Below are positions 1 through 9,344 of a DNA stretch of 48,674 nucleotides, in pieces. Within the stretch, counting starts at the first letter, position 1; the number at the start of each line of letters is the position of its first letter. The notes under the pieces were generated by a model. It was not told where the DNA came from. It was given only the letters and a program-made list of their open reading frames with translations, and made no database searches. Origin of the DNA: Owenia fusiformis (taxonomy: Eukaryota; Annelida; Polychaeta; Sabellida; Oweniidae); contig CAIIXF020000757.1 in assembly GCA_903813345.2 (NCBI GenBank), positions 1-48,674 of the forward strand, read 5' to 3'. A program made the position numbers and the translations under genes.

Positions 1-2
1 AA

Positions 3-65
3 GTTAAACCTAGTCTGGGGCTTATTTCTTATCTGACATATCTTGTGGCCCGCCCTAGGTTTAAC
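3..65. repeat. Short inverted repeat, GTTAAACCTAG arms
   Basis: GTTAAACCTAG at 3-13 is the exact reverse complement of CTAGGTTTAAC at 55-65, with a 41-base spacer. The same word recurs in the inverted pair at 213-281, so these are probably parts of one small mobile element or its remains. Confidence 0.6.
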
Positions 66-212
66 GTCCGTGCCTATTCAGCCCTTGATGCAAAAAACTT
101 TAATGGTGGCATATGGCAGCGCATGAAATTCCATGCGTGTTTAATTAATTCCATGCGCATTTTATTAATAACTGATAGTGAGAATTTGCAACCAATGAAA
201 GCATAGCACGGA

Positions 213-281
213 AGTTAAACCCAATCACAGCAACAAGAACATTCAGATTAATAATTGAAAGCCGTGGTATTGGGTTTAACT
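213..281. repeat. Short inverted repeat, AGTTAAACCCAAT arms
   Basis: AGTTAAACCCAAT (213-225) is exactly mirrored by ATTGGGTTTAACT (269-281), a perfect 13 bp inverted repeat around a 43-base spacer. It shares GTTAAACC with the pair at 3-65. Together the four arms could mark hairpin-type MITE ends, but no target duplication was found. Confidence 0.6.
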
Positions 282-483
282 TGTTGAACTACCCTTTGCC
301 GTAATATTCAAAATTGGAAAATTAGTGTGAGAAAACTGGTTGGCATTTGTTTTTCAAGCATGTAAGAAGGGATGTATAATTTGAATAGATCTGTTGGAAT
401 ATTTTATCCAATAAAATTATATTTGTTATATCAAAGTATAAGAGTAATCAATAATGTAGCCTAATACACTAAACCAGACTCAC

Positions 484-607
484 CTAAAGCCACTTGGCAA
501 GCTTTTTTCAGCTGGGAATGGTGTGCCTTCTTTATTTCCTTATCAGCAAGTATTTTCTCTAATGCACGGAGCAAGAACATATCTTTTGCATGTGGTGCAC
601 TCTGCAT
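484..607 (-). CDS. ARFGEF: First coding exon of ARFGEF (BIG1/BIG2 family ARF guanine-nucleotide exchange factor), partial
   Basis: BIG1/BIG2 (Sec71 in flies) are large Sec7-domain proteins that load GTP onto class I ARFs at the trans-Golgi and endosomes and are inhibited by brefeldin A. Reading the minus strand from the ATG at 607-605 gives 41 codons plus one base. The peptide contains [11 protein letters not shown] followed by [12 protein letters not shown], which I recognise as the start of the N-terminal DCB region of vertebrate BIG1/BIG2. The exon ends at 484 and is followed at once by a consensus GTGAGT donor (483-478), leaving phase 1, which fits the Glu codon that follows this motif in the family. 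The start is supported by an in-frame TAA at 622-620, five codons upstream, and an A at -3. The first nine residues are not conserved with what I recall of the human protein. The Sec7 domain and the rest of the roughly 1,700-residue protein lie beyond the left edge. Too short for a length-based ORF search, but the match is specific. Confidence 0.87.
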
Positions 608-676
608 GGTGTGTTTGTATTATTCAAACACCAATCTGACATATATTTACTAAGTAAAACTGAAAAATATAAAAAA

Positions 677-709
677 TCATGAAAACACCCACAAATTTTT
701 ATCCGCCAT
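677..709 (-). other. Possible upstream ORF in ARFGEF leader (10 codons plus stop)
   Basis: The ATG inside the YY1-type motif (709-707) has A at -3 and G at +4, reads ten codons and stops at TGA 679-677, ending 69 bases before the main ATG. If transcription starts upstream of 709 this would be a translated or inhibitory uORF. If it starts inside the motif, it does not exist in the mRNA. Confidence 0.3.
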
Positions 710-750
710 GTTTACCAAGTCACGTGACATGCAGATGACGTTTCATCAAT
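677..750 (-). promoter_or_regulatory. ARFGEF: Putative ARFGEF core promoter and leader: YY1-type, E-box and CRE-like motifs
   Basis: Read in the gene's direction, the region has a CRE-like ATGACGTTTCAT (735-746 on the plus strand) and a perfect palindromic E-box GTCACGTGAC (719-728), which matches the CLEAR/MiT-TFE consensus. Then comes AACATGGCGGAT (701-712), a YY1-type motif in the orientation usually found just after transcription start sites. I infer initiation near 710-730 and a leader of about 100-120 bases. An AT-rich TATATAAT on the minus strand (about 803-814) could be an alternative TATA element. No transcript evidence is available, so the start site is inference. Confidence 0.45.
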
Positions 751-981
751 GACAAGCCAAGTTATCACAAATTATGAATCAAGAATTCGCCGGATATATT
801 TGATTATATATAAATAAACTGATAGGAAATAATGCCACCACGATAGTTTAGTAGTTTGGCAATATTCATCATTTAATTTTTGTCTGCAATAGACCCATTT
901 ACTGGTTCTGACTTTGGAAAAAAAACTTGCAACATTTATTTCTGAGACACCAATAAATTGACATGTGCATTTGTTGTCAAA
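751..981. other. Non-coding spacer between ARFGEF promoter and array
   Basis: AT-rich sequence without a credible gene. A minus-strand open frame crossing 772-987 runs into the array and has no recognisable features. The spacer ends abruptly where the tandem array begins at 982, with no target duplication matching the right side of the array. Confidence 0.5.
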
Positions 982-1005
982 GGCCAAAATGCCCTAATAC
1001 GTCAC
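982..1005. repeat. Left terminal inverted repeat of A, with CRE and ETS-like motif
   Basis: GGCCAAAATGCCCTAAT plus ACGTCAC. It runs on into TTCCGC, so 998-1011 reads TACGTCACTTCCGC, a CRE half-site overlapping an ETS-type CACTTCCG. This word recurs in nearly every unit of the array. Confidence 0.8.
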
Positions 1006-1420
1006 TTCCGCTGAATAGAAAAAAGTAGTATTCAAAAATAAATGTAGTCCCAACACAATTGTGATCATGACGAGTCAGTAAGCTAGTATGTAGGCACAGT
1101 TGTAATCTTTTTGCAATGGCAACATGCCATTTCTTCTGAAAATGCGTTTATTTGGGTTATCTGAAGGAAAATTTCGAGTCAAGTGGCGTATTAATTTTGC
1201 CTTCATTTTTGTGAATTTCAATTTGTGTCTGCAGAGAGAGGGGGTAGTGTCACAATTGACCAATTATTTCAAAAAGTAGATGATTGGCCCCTATTGAGTT
1301 TAGTGTCAAGATGTAGCTTAGACATAGCTTTAGAACCTCAGATAGGCCAGTGAGGCCACATAAATCCATAACTCGAGATAAAAAGTCAGGCGTTTGCCCT
1401 TTTGCCCATTGACTAGTATG

Positions 1421-1446
1421 GTGACGTGAATTAGGGCAGTTTTGCC
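1421..1446. repeat. Right terminal inverted repeat of A
   Basis: GTGACGTG, then AATTAGGGC, then AGTTTTGCC; this is the inverted partner of 982-1005. TATTAGTCAC of module B follows immediately at 1447. Confidence 0.8.
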
Positions 1447-2310
1447 TATTAGTCACATGTGAAAGTGACCAAAATTTTTTAAAACTACTCAGAATCGCCC
1501 AGAATTTAAGTTTATTAGTGTGAAACATATTTTGGACGGAGGCAAAAAGGGGAATTTTCATGAACAAATTTAATGTTTTTGCTGAATCAGCAGTTTTCGC
1601 TTTTTACCCCAAAAACCACTGATTTTGACGATATTTGGCTACAATTTTGTCCTTAGTGACCCCTAAATGTCATTTGTTGTCGTAAATGGGGAAGCCAACG
1701 AGTTGCTATTCATCATAAAGCTTGAATTTTCCATCTTATGGTTTCCAGTATAGAAAGAAGGTACATATCGGGGGTGCAGTCAGAAATTGGTGAGTTAAGT
1801 GTCAATTTTGATGTATTTGTTCACTCTGAATGACTACATTCGAGCTAAAAAATATCTCAAAAGTCCCAATTCTCTAGGCCAGAGTCAAAACTGATCAAAT
1901 TTGTCATCATTTTTCAAATCAGGAGGTTGTTGAATGGAATAAAGTATGAAAAAGTGATGATTTTAGTAAGATTTTGCCAAAAAGTGGGCCAAATTTGTCC
2001 AATTTTCTGGTTCACGGTTCAGTGATTTTGGCTAAAAATCGCAATATGCAATAAAATACTCAATTTCTTGACATGATACTGAAAAATGTCACCATCAGGC
2101 AGTGGATTTCATGATGTAAATGAAAAACTAGTCAAATTTAAAGGAAAACCATTGGGTTCTTGGAAAAATGACCCCAGGGGTAATGAAGTAGCCATATTTT
2201 TCATAATTGCTGTCAGAATATTCTTAAACTGCACAAAACTACTTGAAAAACTCTAGTAAATTGGAAAAACGCAATTTAAAGCCAGAAATCACCCAACCAT
2301 GTGGCTATTA
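1447..2310. repeat. Module B, first copy (859 bp satellite monomer plus second TATTA)
   Basis: B lies between two A copies, bounded by TATTA at 1447-1451 and 2306-2310. It starts with the palindrome TCACATGTGA and ends with CCATGTGGCTATTA. Its two ends are weakly inverted copies of one another: TAG.CACATG......GTGA, 13 of 19 positions. B is therefore either a plain satellite or itself a degenerate inverted-repeat element. It contains no recognisable gene, tRNA or 5S sequence. Confidence 0.75.
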
Positions 2311-5300
2311 GGCCAAAATGCCCTAATACGTCACTTCCGCTGAATAGAAAAAAGTAGTATTCAAAAATAAATGTAGTCCCAACACAATTGTGATCATGAC
2401 GAGTCAGTAAGCTAGTATGTAGGCACAGTTGTAATCTTTTTGCAATGGCAACATGCCATTTCTTCTGAAAATGCGTTTATTTGGGTTATCTGAAGGAAAA
2501 TTTCGAGTCAAGTGGCGTATTAATTTTGCCTTCATTTTTGTGAATTTCAATTTGTGTCTGCAGAGAGAGGGGGTAGTGTCACAATTGACCAATTATTTCA
2601 AAAAGTAGATGATTGGCCCCTATTGAGTTTAGTGTCAAGATGTAGCTTAGACATAGCTTTAGAACCTCAGATAGGCCAGTGAGGCCACATAAATCCATAA
2701 CTCGAGATAAAAAGTCAGGCGTTTGCCCTTTTGCCCATTGACTAGTATGGTGACGTGAATTAGGGCAGTTTTGCCTATTAGTCACATGTGAAAGTGACCA
2801 AAATTTTTTAAAACTACTCAGAATCGCCCAGAATTTAAGTTTATTAGTGTGAAACATATTTTGGACGGAGGCAAAAAGGGGAATTTTCATGAACAAATTT
2901 AATGTTTTTGCTGAATCAGCAGTTTTCGCTTTTTACCCCAAAAACCACTGATTTTGACGATATTTGGCTACAATTTTGTCCTTAGTGACCCCTAAATGTC
3001 ATTTGTTGTCGTAAATGGGGAAGCCAACGAGTTGCTATTCATCATAAAGCTTGAATTTTCCATCTTATGGTTTCCAGTATAGAAAGAAGGTACATATCGG
3101 GGGTGCAGTCAGAAATTGGTGAGTTAAGTGTCAATTTTGATGTATTTGTTCACTCTGAATGACTACATTCGAGCTAAAAAATATCTCAAAAGTCCCAATT
3201 CTCTAGGCCAGAGTCAAAACTGATCAAATTTGTCATCATTTTTCAAATCAGGAGGTTGTTGAATGGAATAAAGTATGAAAAAGTGATGATTTTAGTAAGA
3301 TTTTGCCAAAAAGTGGGCCAAATTTGTCCAATTTTCTGGTTCACGGTTCAGTGATTTTGGCTAAAAATCGCAATATGCAATAAAATACTCAATTTCTTGA
3401 CATGATACTGAAAAATGTCACCATCAGGCAGTGGATTTCATGATGTAAATGAAAAACTAGTCAAATTTAAAGGAAAACCATTGGGTTCTTGGAAAAATGA
3501 CCCCAGGGGTAATGAAGTAGCCATATTTTTCATAATTGCTGTCAGAATATTCTTAAACTGCACAAAACTACTTGAAAAACTCTAGTAAATTGGAAAAACG
3601 CAATTTAAAGCCAGAAATCACCCAACCATGTGGCTATTAGGCCAAAATGCCCTAATACGTCACTTCCGCTGAATAGAAAAAAGTAGTATTCAAAAATAAA
3701 TGTAGTCCCAACACAATTGTGATCATGACGAGTCAGTAAGCTAGTATGTAGGCACAGTTGTAATCTTTTTGCAATGGCAACATGCCATTTCTTCTGAAAA
3801 TGCGTTTATTTGGGTTATCTGAAGGAAAATTTCGAGTCAAGTGGCGTATTAATTTTGCCTTCATTTTTGTGAATTTCAATTTGTGTCTGCAGAGAGAGGG
3901 GGTAGTGTCACAATTGACCAATTATTTCAAAAAGTAGATGATTGGCCCCTATTGAGTTTAGTGTCAAGATGTAGCTTAGACATAGCTTTAGAACCTCAGA
4001 TAGGCCAGTGAGGCCACATAAATCCATAACTCGAGATAAAAAGTCAGGCGTTTGCCCTTTTGCCCATTGACTAGTATGGTGACGTGAATTAGGGCAGTTT
4101 TGCCTATTAGTCACATGTGAAAGTGACCAAAATTTTTTAAAACTACTCAGAATCGCCCAGAATTTAAGTTTATTAGTGTGAAACATATTTTGGACGGAGG
4201 CAAAAAGGGGAATTTTCATGAACAAATTTAATGTTTTTGCTGAATCAGCAGTTTTCGCTTTTTACCCCAAAAACCACTGATTTTGACGATATTTGGCTAC
4301 AATTTTGTCCTTAGTGACCCCTAAATGTCATTTGTTGTCGTAAATGGGGAAGCCAACGAGTTGCTATTCATCATAAAGCTTGAATTTTCCATCTTATGGT
4401 TTCCAGTATAGAAAGAAGGTACATATCGGGGGTGCAGTCAGAAATTGGTGAGTTAAGTGTCAATTTTGATGTATTTGTTCACTCTGAATGACTACATTCG
4501 AGCTAAAAAATATCTCAAAAGTCCCAATTCTCTAGGCCAGAGTCAAAACTGATCAAATTTGTCATCATTTTTCAAATCAGGAGGTTGTTGAATGGAATAA
4601 AGTATGAAAAAGTGATGATTTTAGTAAGATTTTGCCAAAAAGTGGGCCAAATTTGTCCAATTTTCTGGTTCACGGTTCAGTGATTTTGGCTAAAAATCGC
4701 AATATGCAATAAAATACTCAATTTCTTGACATGATACTGAAAAATGTCACCATCAGGCAGTGGATTTCATGATGTAAATGAAAAACTAGTCAAATTTAAA
4801 GGAAAACCATTGGGTTCTTGGAAAAATGACCCCAGGGGTAATGAAGTAGCCATATTTTTCATAATTGCTGTCAGAATATTCTTAAACTGCACAAAACTAC
4901 TTGAAAAACTCTAGTAAATTGGAAAAACGCAATTTAAAGCCAGAAATCACCCAACCATGTGGCTATTAGTCACATGTGAAAGTGACCAAAATTTTTTAAA
5001 ACTACTCAGAATCGCCCAGAATTTAAGTTTATTAGTGTGAAACATATTTTGGACGGAGGCAAAAAGGGGAATTTTCATGAACAAATTTAATGTTTTTGCT
5101 GAATCAGCAGTTTTCGCTTTTTACCCCAAAAACCACTGATTTTGACGATATTTGGCTACAATTTTGTCCTTAGTGACCCCTAAATGTCATTTGTTGTCGT
5201 AAATGGGGAAGCCAACGAGTTGCTATTCATCATAAAGCTTGAATTTTCCATCTTATGGTTTCCAGTATAGAAAGAAGGTACATATCGGGGGTGCAGTCAG

Positions 5301-5827
5301 AAATTGGTGAGTTAAGTGTCAATTTTGATGTATTTGTTCACTCTGAATGACTACATTCGAGCTAAAAAATATCTCAAAAGTCCCAATTCTCTAGGCCAGA
5401 GTCAAAACTGATCAAATTTGTCATCATTTTTCAAATCAGGAGGTTGTTGAATGGAATAAAGTATGAAAAAGTGATGATTTTAGTAAGATTTTGCCAAAAA
5501 GTGGGCCAAATTTGTCCAATTTTCTGGTTCACGGTTCAGTGATTTTGGCTAAAAATCGCAATATGCAATAAAATACTCAATTTCTTGACATGATACTGAA
5601 AAATGTCACCATCAGGCAGTGGATTTCATGATGTAAATGAAAAACTAGTCAAATTTAAAGGAAAACCATTGGGTTCTTGGAAAAATGACCCCAGGGGTAA
5701 TGAAGTAGCCATATTTTTCATAATTGCTGTCAGAATATTCTTAAACTGCACAAAACTACTTGAAAAACTCTAGTAAATTGGAAAAACGCAATTTAAAGCC
5801 AGAAATCACCCAACCATGTGGCTATTA
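2311..5827. repeat. Higher-order repeat copy 1 (AB-AB-B, 3517 bp)
   Basis: Two full units (2311, 3640) followed by a B-only unit (4969). The same order and length follow immediately at 5828-9344, so a 3.5 kb multimer was duplicated in tandem. A third AB-AB-B occurs at 13332-16847 (one base shorter). Confidence 0.7.
4969..5827. repeat. B-only monomer 1 (empty site for element A)
   Basis: At the B-B junction the flanking arms CATGTG (4956-4961) and CACATG (4971-4976) surround a single CTATTAG (4963-4969). This is exactly the sequence expected before insertion of A. The unit is 859 bp. Confidence 0.85.
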
Positions 5828-8800
5828 GGCCAAAATGCCCTAATACGTCACTTCCGCTGAATAGAAAAAAGTAGTATTCAAAAATAAATGTAGTCCCAAC
5901 ACAATTGTGATCATGACGAGTCAGTAAGCTAGTATGTAGGCACAGTTGTAATCTTTTTGCAATGGCAACATGCCATTTCTTCTGAAAATGCGTTTATTTG
6001 GGTTATCTGAAGGAAAATTTCGAGTCAAGTGGCGTATTAATTTTGCCTTCATTTTTGTGAATTTCAATTTGTGTCTGCAGAGAGAGGGGGTAGTGTCACA
6101 ATTGACCAATTATTTCAAAAAGTAGATGATTGGCCCCTATTGAGTTTAGTGTCAAGATGTAGCTTAGACATAGCTTTAGAACCTCAGATAGGCCAGTGAG
6201 GCCACATAAATCCATAACTCGAGATAAAAAGTCAGGCGTTTGCCCTTTTGCCCATTGACTAGTATGGTGACGTGAATTAGGGCAGTTTTGCCTATTAGTC
6301 ACATGTGAAAGTGACCAAAATTTTTTAAAACTACTCAGAATCGCCCAGAATTTAAGTTTATTAGTGTGAAACATATTTTGGACGGAGGCAAAAAGGGGAA
6401 TTTTCATGAACAAATTTAATGTTTTTGCTGAATCAGCAGTTTTCGCTTTTTACCCCAAAAACCACTGATTTTGACGATATTTGGCTACAATTTTGTCCTT
6501 AGTGACCCCTAAATGTCATTTGTTGTCGTAAATGGGGAAGCCAACGAGTTGCTATTCATCATAAAGCTTGAATTTTCCATCTTATGGTTTCCAGTATAGA
6601 AAGAAGGTACATATCGGGGGTGCAGTCAGAAATTGGTGAGTTAAGTGTCAATTTTGATGTATTTGTTCACTCTGAATGACTACATTCGAGCTAAAAAATA
6701 TCTCAAAAGTCCCAATTCTCTAGGCCAGAGTCAAAACTGATCAAATTTGTCATCATTTTTCAAATCAGGAGGTTGTTGAATGGAATAAAGTATGAAAAAG
6801 TGATGATTTTAGTAAGATTTTGCCAAAAAGTGGGCCAAATTTGTCCAATTTTCTGGTTCACGGTTCAGTGATTTTGGCTAAAAATCGCAATATGCAATAA
6901 AATACTCAATTTCTTGACATGATACTGAAAAATGTCACCATCAGGCAGTGGATTTCATGATGTAAATGAAAAACTAGTCAAATTTAAAGGAAAACCATTG
7001 GGTTCTTGGAAAAATGACCCCAGGGGTAATGAAGTAGCCATATTTTTCATAATTGCTGTCAGAATATTCTTAAACTGCACAAAACTACTTGAAAAACTCT
7101 AGTAAATTGGAAAAACGCAATTTAAAGCCAGAAATCACCCAACCATGTGGCTATTAGGCCAAAATGCCCTAATACGTCACTTCCGCTGAATAGAAAAAAG
7201 TAGTATTCAAAAATAAATGTAGTCCCAACACAATTGTGATCATGACGAGTCAGTAAGCTAGTATGTAGGCACAGTTGTAATCTTTTTGCAATGGCAACAT
7301 GCCATTTCTTCTGAAAATGCGTTTATTTGGGTTATCTGAAGGAAAATTTCGAGTCAAGTGGCGTATTAATTTTGCCTTCATTTTTGTGAATTTCAATTTG
7401 TGTCTGCAGAGAGAGGGGGTAGTGTCACAATTGACCAATTATTTCAAAAAGTAGATGATTGGCCCCTATTGAGTTTAGTGTCAAGATGTAGCTTAGACAT
7501 AGCTTTAGAACCTCAGATAGGCCAGTGAGGCCACATAAATCCATAACTCGAGATAAAAAGTCAGGCGTTTGCCCTTTTGCCCATTGACTAGTATGGTGAC
7601 GTGAATTAGGGCAGTTTTGCCTATTAGTCACATGTGAAAGTGACCAAAATTTTTTAAAACTACTCAGAATCGCCCAGAATTTAAGTTTATTAGTGTGAAA
7701 CATATTTTGGACGGAGGCAAAAAGGGGAATTTTCATGAACAAATTTAATGTTTTTGCTGAATCAGCAGTTTTCGCTTTTTACCCCAAAAACCACTGATTT
7801 TGACGATATTTGGCTACAATTTTGTCCTTAGTGACCCCTAAATGTCATTTGTTGTCGTAAATGGGGAAGCCAACGAGTTGCTATTCATCATAAAGCTTGA
7901 ATTTTCCATCTTATGGTTTCCAGTATAGAAAGAAGGTACATATCGGGGGTGCAGTCAGAAATTGGTGAGTTAAGTGTCAATTTTGATGTATTTGTTCACT
8001 CTGAATGACTACATTCGAGCTAAAAAATATCTCAAAAGTCCCAATTCTCTAGGCCAGAGTCAAAACTGATCAAATTTGTCATCATTTTTCAAATCAGGAG
8101 GTTGTTGAATGGAATAAAGTATGAAAAAGTGATGATTTTAGTAAGATTTTGCCAAAAAGTGGGCCAAATTTGTCCAATTTTCTGGTTCACGGTTCAGTGA
8201 TTTTGGCTAAAAATCGCAATATGCAATAAAATACTCAATTTCTTGACATGATACTGAAAAATGTCACCATCAGGCAGTGGATTTCATGATGTAAATGAAA
8301 AACTAGTCAAATTTAAAGGAAAACCATTGGGTTCTTGGAAAAATGACCCCAGGGGTAATGAAGTAGCCATATTTTTCATAATTGCTGTCAGAATATTCTT
8401 AAACTGCACAAAACTACTTGAAAAACTCTAGTAAATTGGAAAAACGCAATTTAAAGCCAGAAATCACCCAACCATGTGGCTATTAGTCACATGTGAAAGT
8501 GACCAAAATTTTTTAAAACTACTCAGAATCGCCCAGAATTTAAGTTTATTAGTGTGAAACATATTTTGGACGGAGGCAAAAAGGGGAATTTTCATGAACA
8601 AATTTAATGTTTTTGCTGAATCAGCAGTTTTCGCTTTTTACCCCAAAAACCACTGATTTTGACGATATTTGGCTACAATTTTGTCCTTAGTGACCCCTAA
8701 ATGTCATTTGTTGTCGTAAATGGGGAAGCCAACGAGTTGCTATTCATCATAAAGCTTGAATTTTCCATCTTATGGTTTCCAGTATAGAAAGAAGGTACAT

Positions 8801-9344
8801 ATCGGGGGTGCAGTCAGAAATTGGTGAGTTAAGTGTCAATTTTGATGTATTTGTTCACTCTGAATGACTACATTCGAGCTAAAAAATATCTCAAAAGTCC
8901 CAATTCTCTAGGCCAGAGTCAAAACTGATCAAATTTGTCATCATTTTTCAAATCAGGAGGTTGTTGAATGGAATAAAGTATGAAAAAGTGATGATTTTAG
9001 TAAGATTTTGCCAAAAAGTGGGCCAAATTTGTCCAATTTTCTGGTTCACGGTTCAGTGATTTTGGCTAAAAATCGCAATATGCAATAAAATACTCAATTT
9101 CTTGACATGATACTGAAAAATGTCACCATCAGGCAGTGGATTTCATGATGTAAATGAAAAACTAGTCAAATTTAAAGGAAAACCATTGGGTTCTTGGAAA
9201 AATGACCCCAGGGGTAATGAAGTAGCCATATTTTTCATAATTGCTGTCAGAATATTCTTAAACTGCACAAAACTACTTGAAAAACTCTAGTAAATTGGAA
9301 AAACGCAATTTAAAGCCAGAAATCACCCAACCATGTGGCTATTA
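5828..9344. repeat. Higher-order repeat copy 2 (AB-AB-B, 3517 bp)
   Basis: Units at 5828 and 7157 plus the B-only unit at 8486, the same length as the preceding copy. Confidence 0.7.
8486..9344. repeat. B-only monomer 2 (empty site)
   Basis: Same clean junction as the monomer at 4969 and probably its copy through the 3517 bp duplication. Confidence 0.85.

Larger units (their letters stand above)
1..483 (-). other. ARFGEF: Intron 1 of ARFGEF (5' part; acceptor outside window)
   Basis: The intron starts with GTGAGT at 483-478 on the minus strand and continues to the left edge without a convincing acceptor plus exon. I see no open coding segment here. It holds two pairs of inverted repeats built on the same GTTAAACC word, annotated separately. 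Confidence 0.75.
982..1446. mobile_element. Module A, first copy: 465 bp MITE-like element with terminal inverted repeats
   Basis: The left end GGCCAAAATGCCCTAAT (982-998) followed by ACGTCAC (999-1005) mirrors the right end. The reverse complement of 1421-1446 reads GGCAAAACTGCCCTAAT, then TC, then ACGTCAC. The repeat is therefore about 24-26 bp with two mismatches and a two-base indel. Inside the array A is flanked by CTATTAG on both sides, while the B-only units have it once, so insertion with a 5 bp (TATTA) to 7 bp duplication is the simplest reading. No transposase is encoded, so the element is non-autonomous. The superfamily is undetermined: the GGC ends resemble some Harbinger-type elements, but those duplicate 3 bp. 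This copy's left flank is unique DNA, not B. Confidence 0.8.

Noticed and set aside
960-981. Target-site duplication around the whole array, or shared CATTTGTTGTC between the left flank and module B
   Set aside because: The flanks next to the two outer A ends match at only 4 of 7 positions at best. The 11-base shared word in an AT-rich context is not enough to claim homology.
1075-1263. 62-codon minus-strand open frame repeated in most units
   Set aside because: No recognisable domain or codon signal. It recurs only because the DNA repeats, and copies are extended or altered by single-base indels (for example at 44280-44540 and 45683-45871).
1250-1567. 105-codon minus-strand open frame repeated in most units
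   Set aside because: It spans the A/B boundary, so it was created by the insertion. It is absent in B-only units and truncated by one-base indels in several copies. Not a gene.
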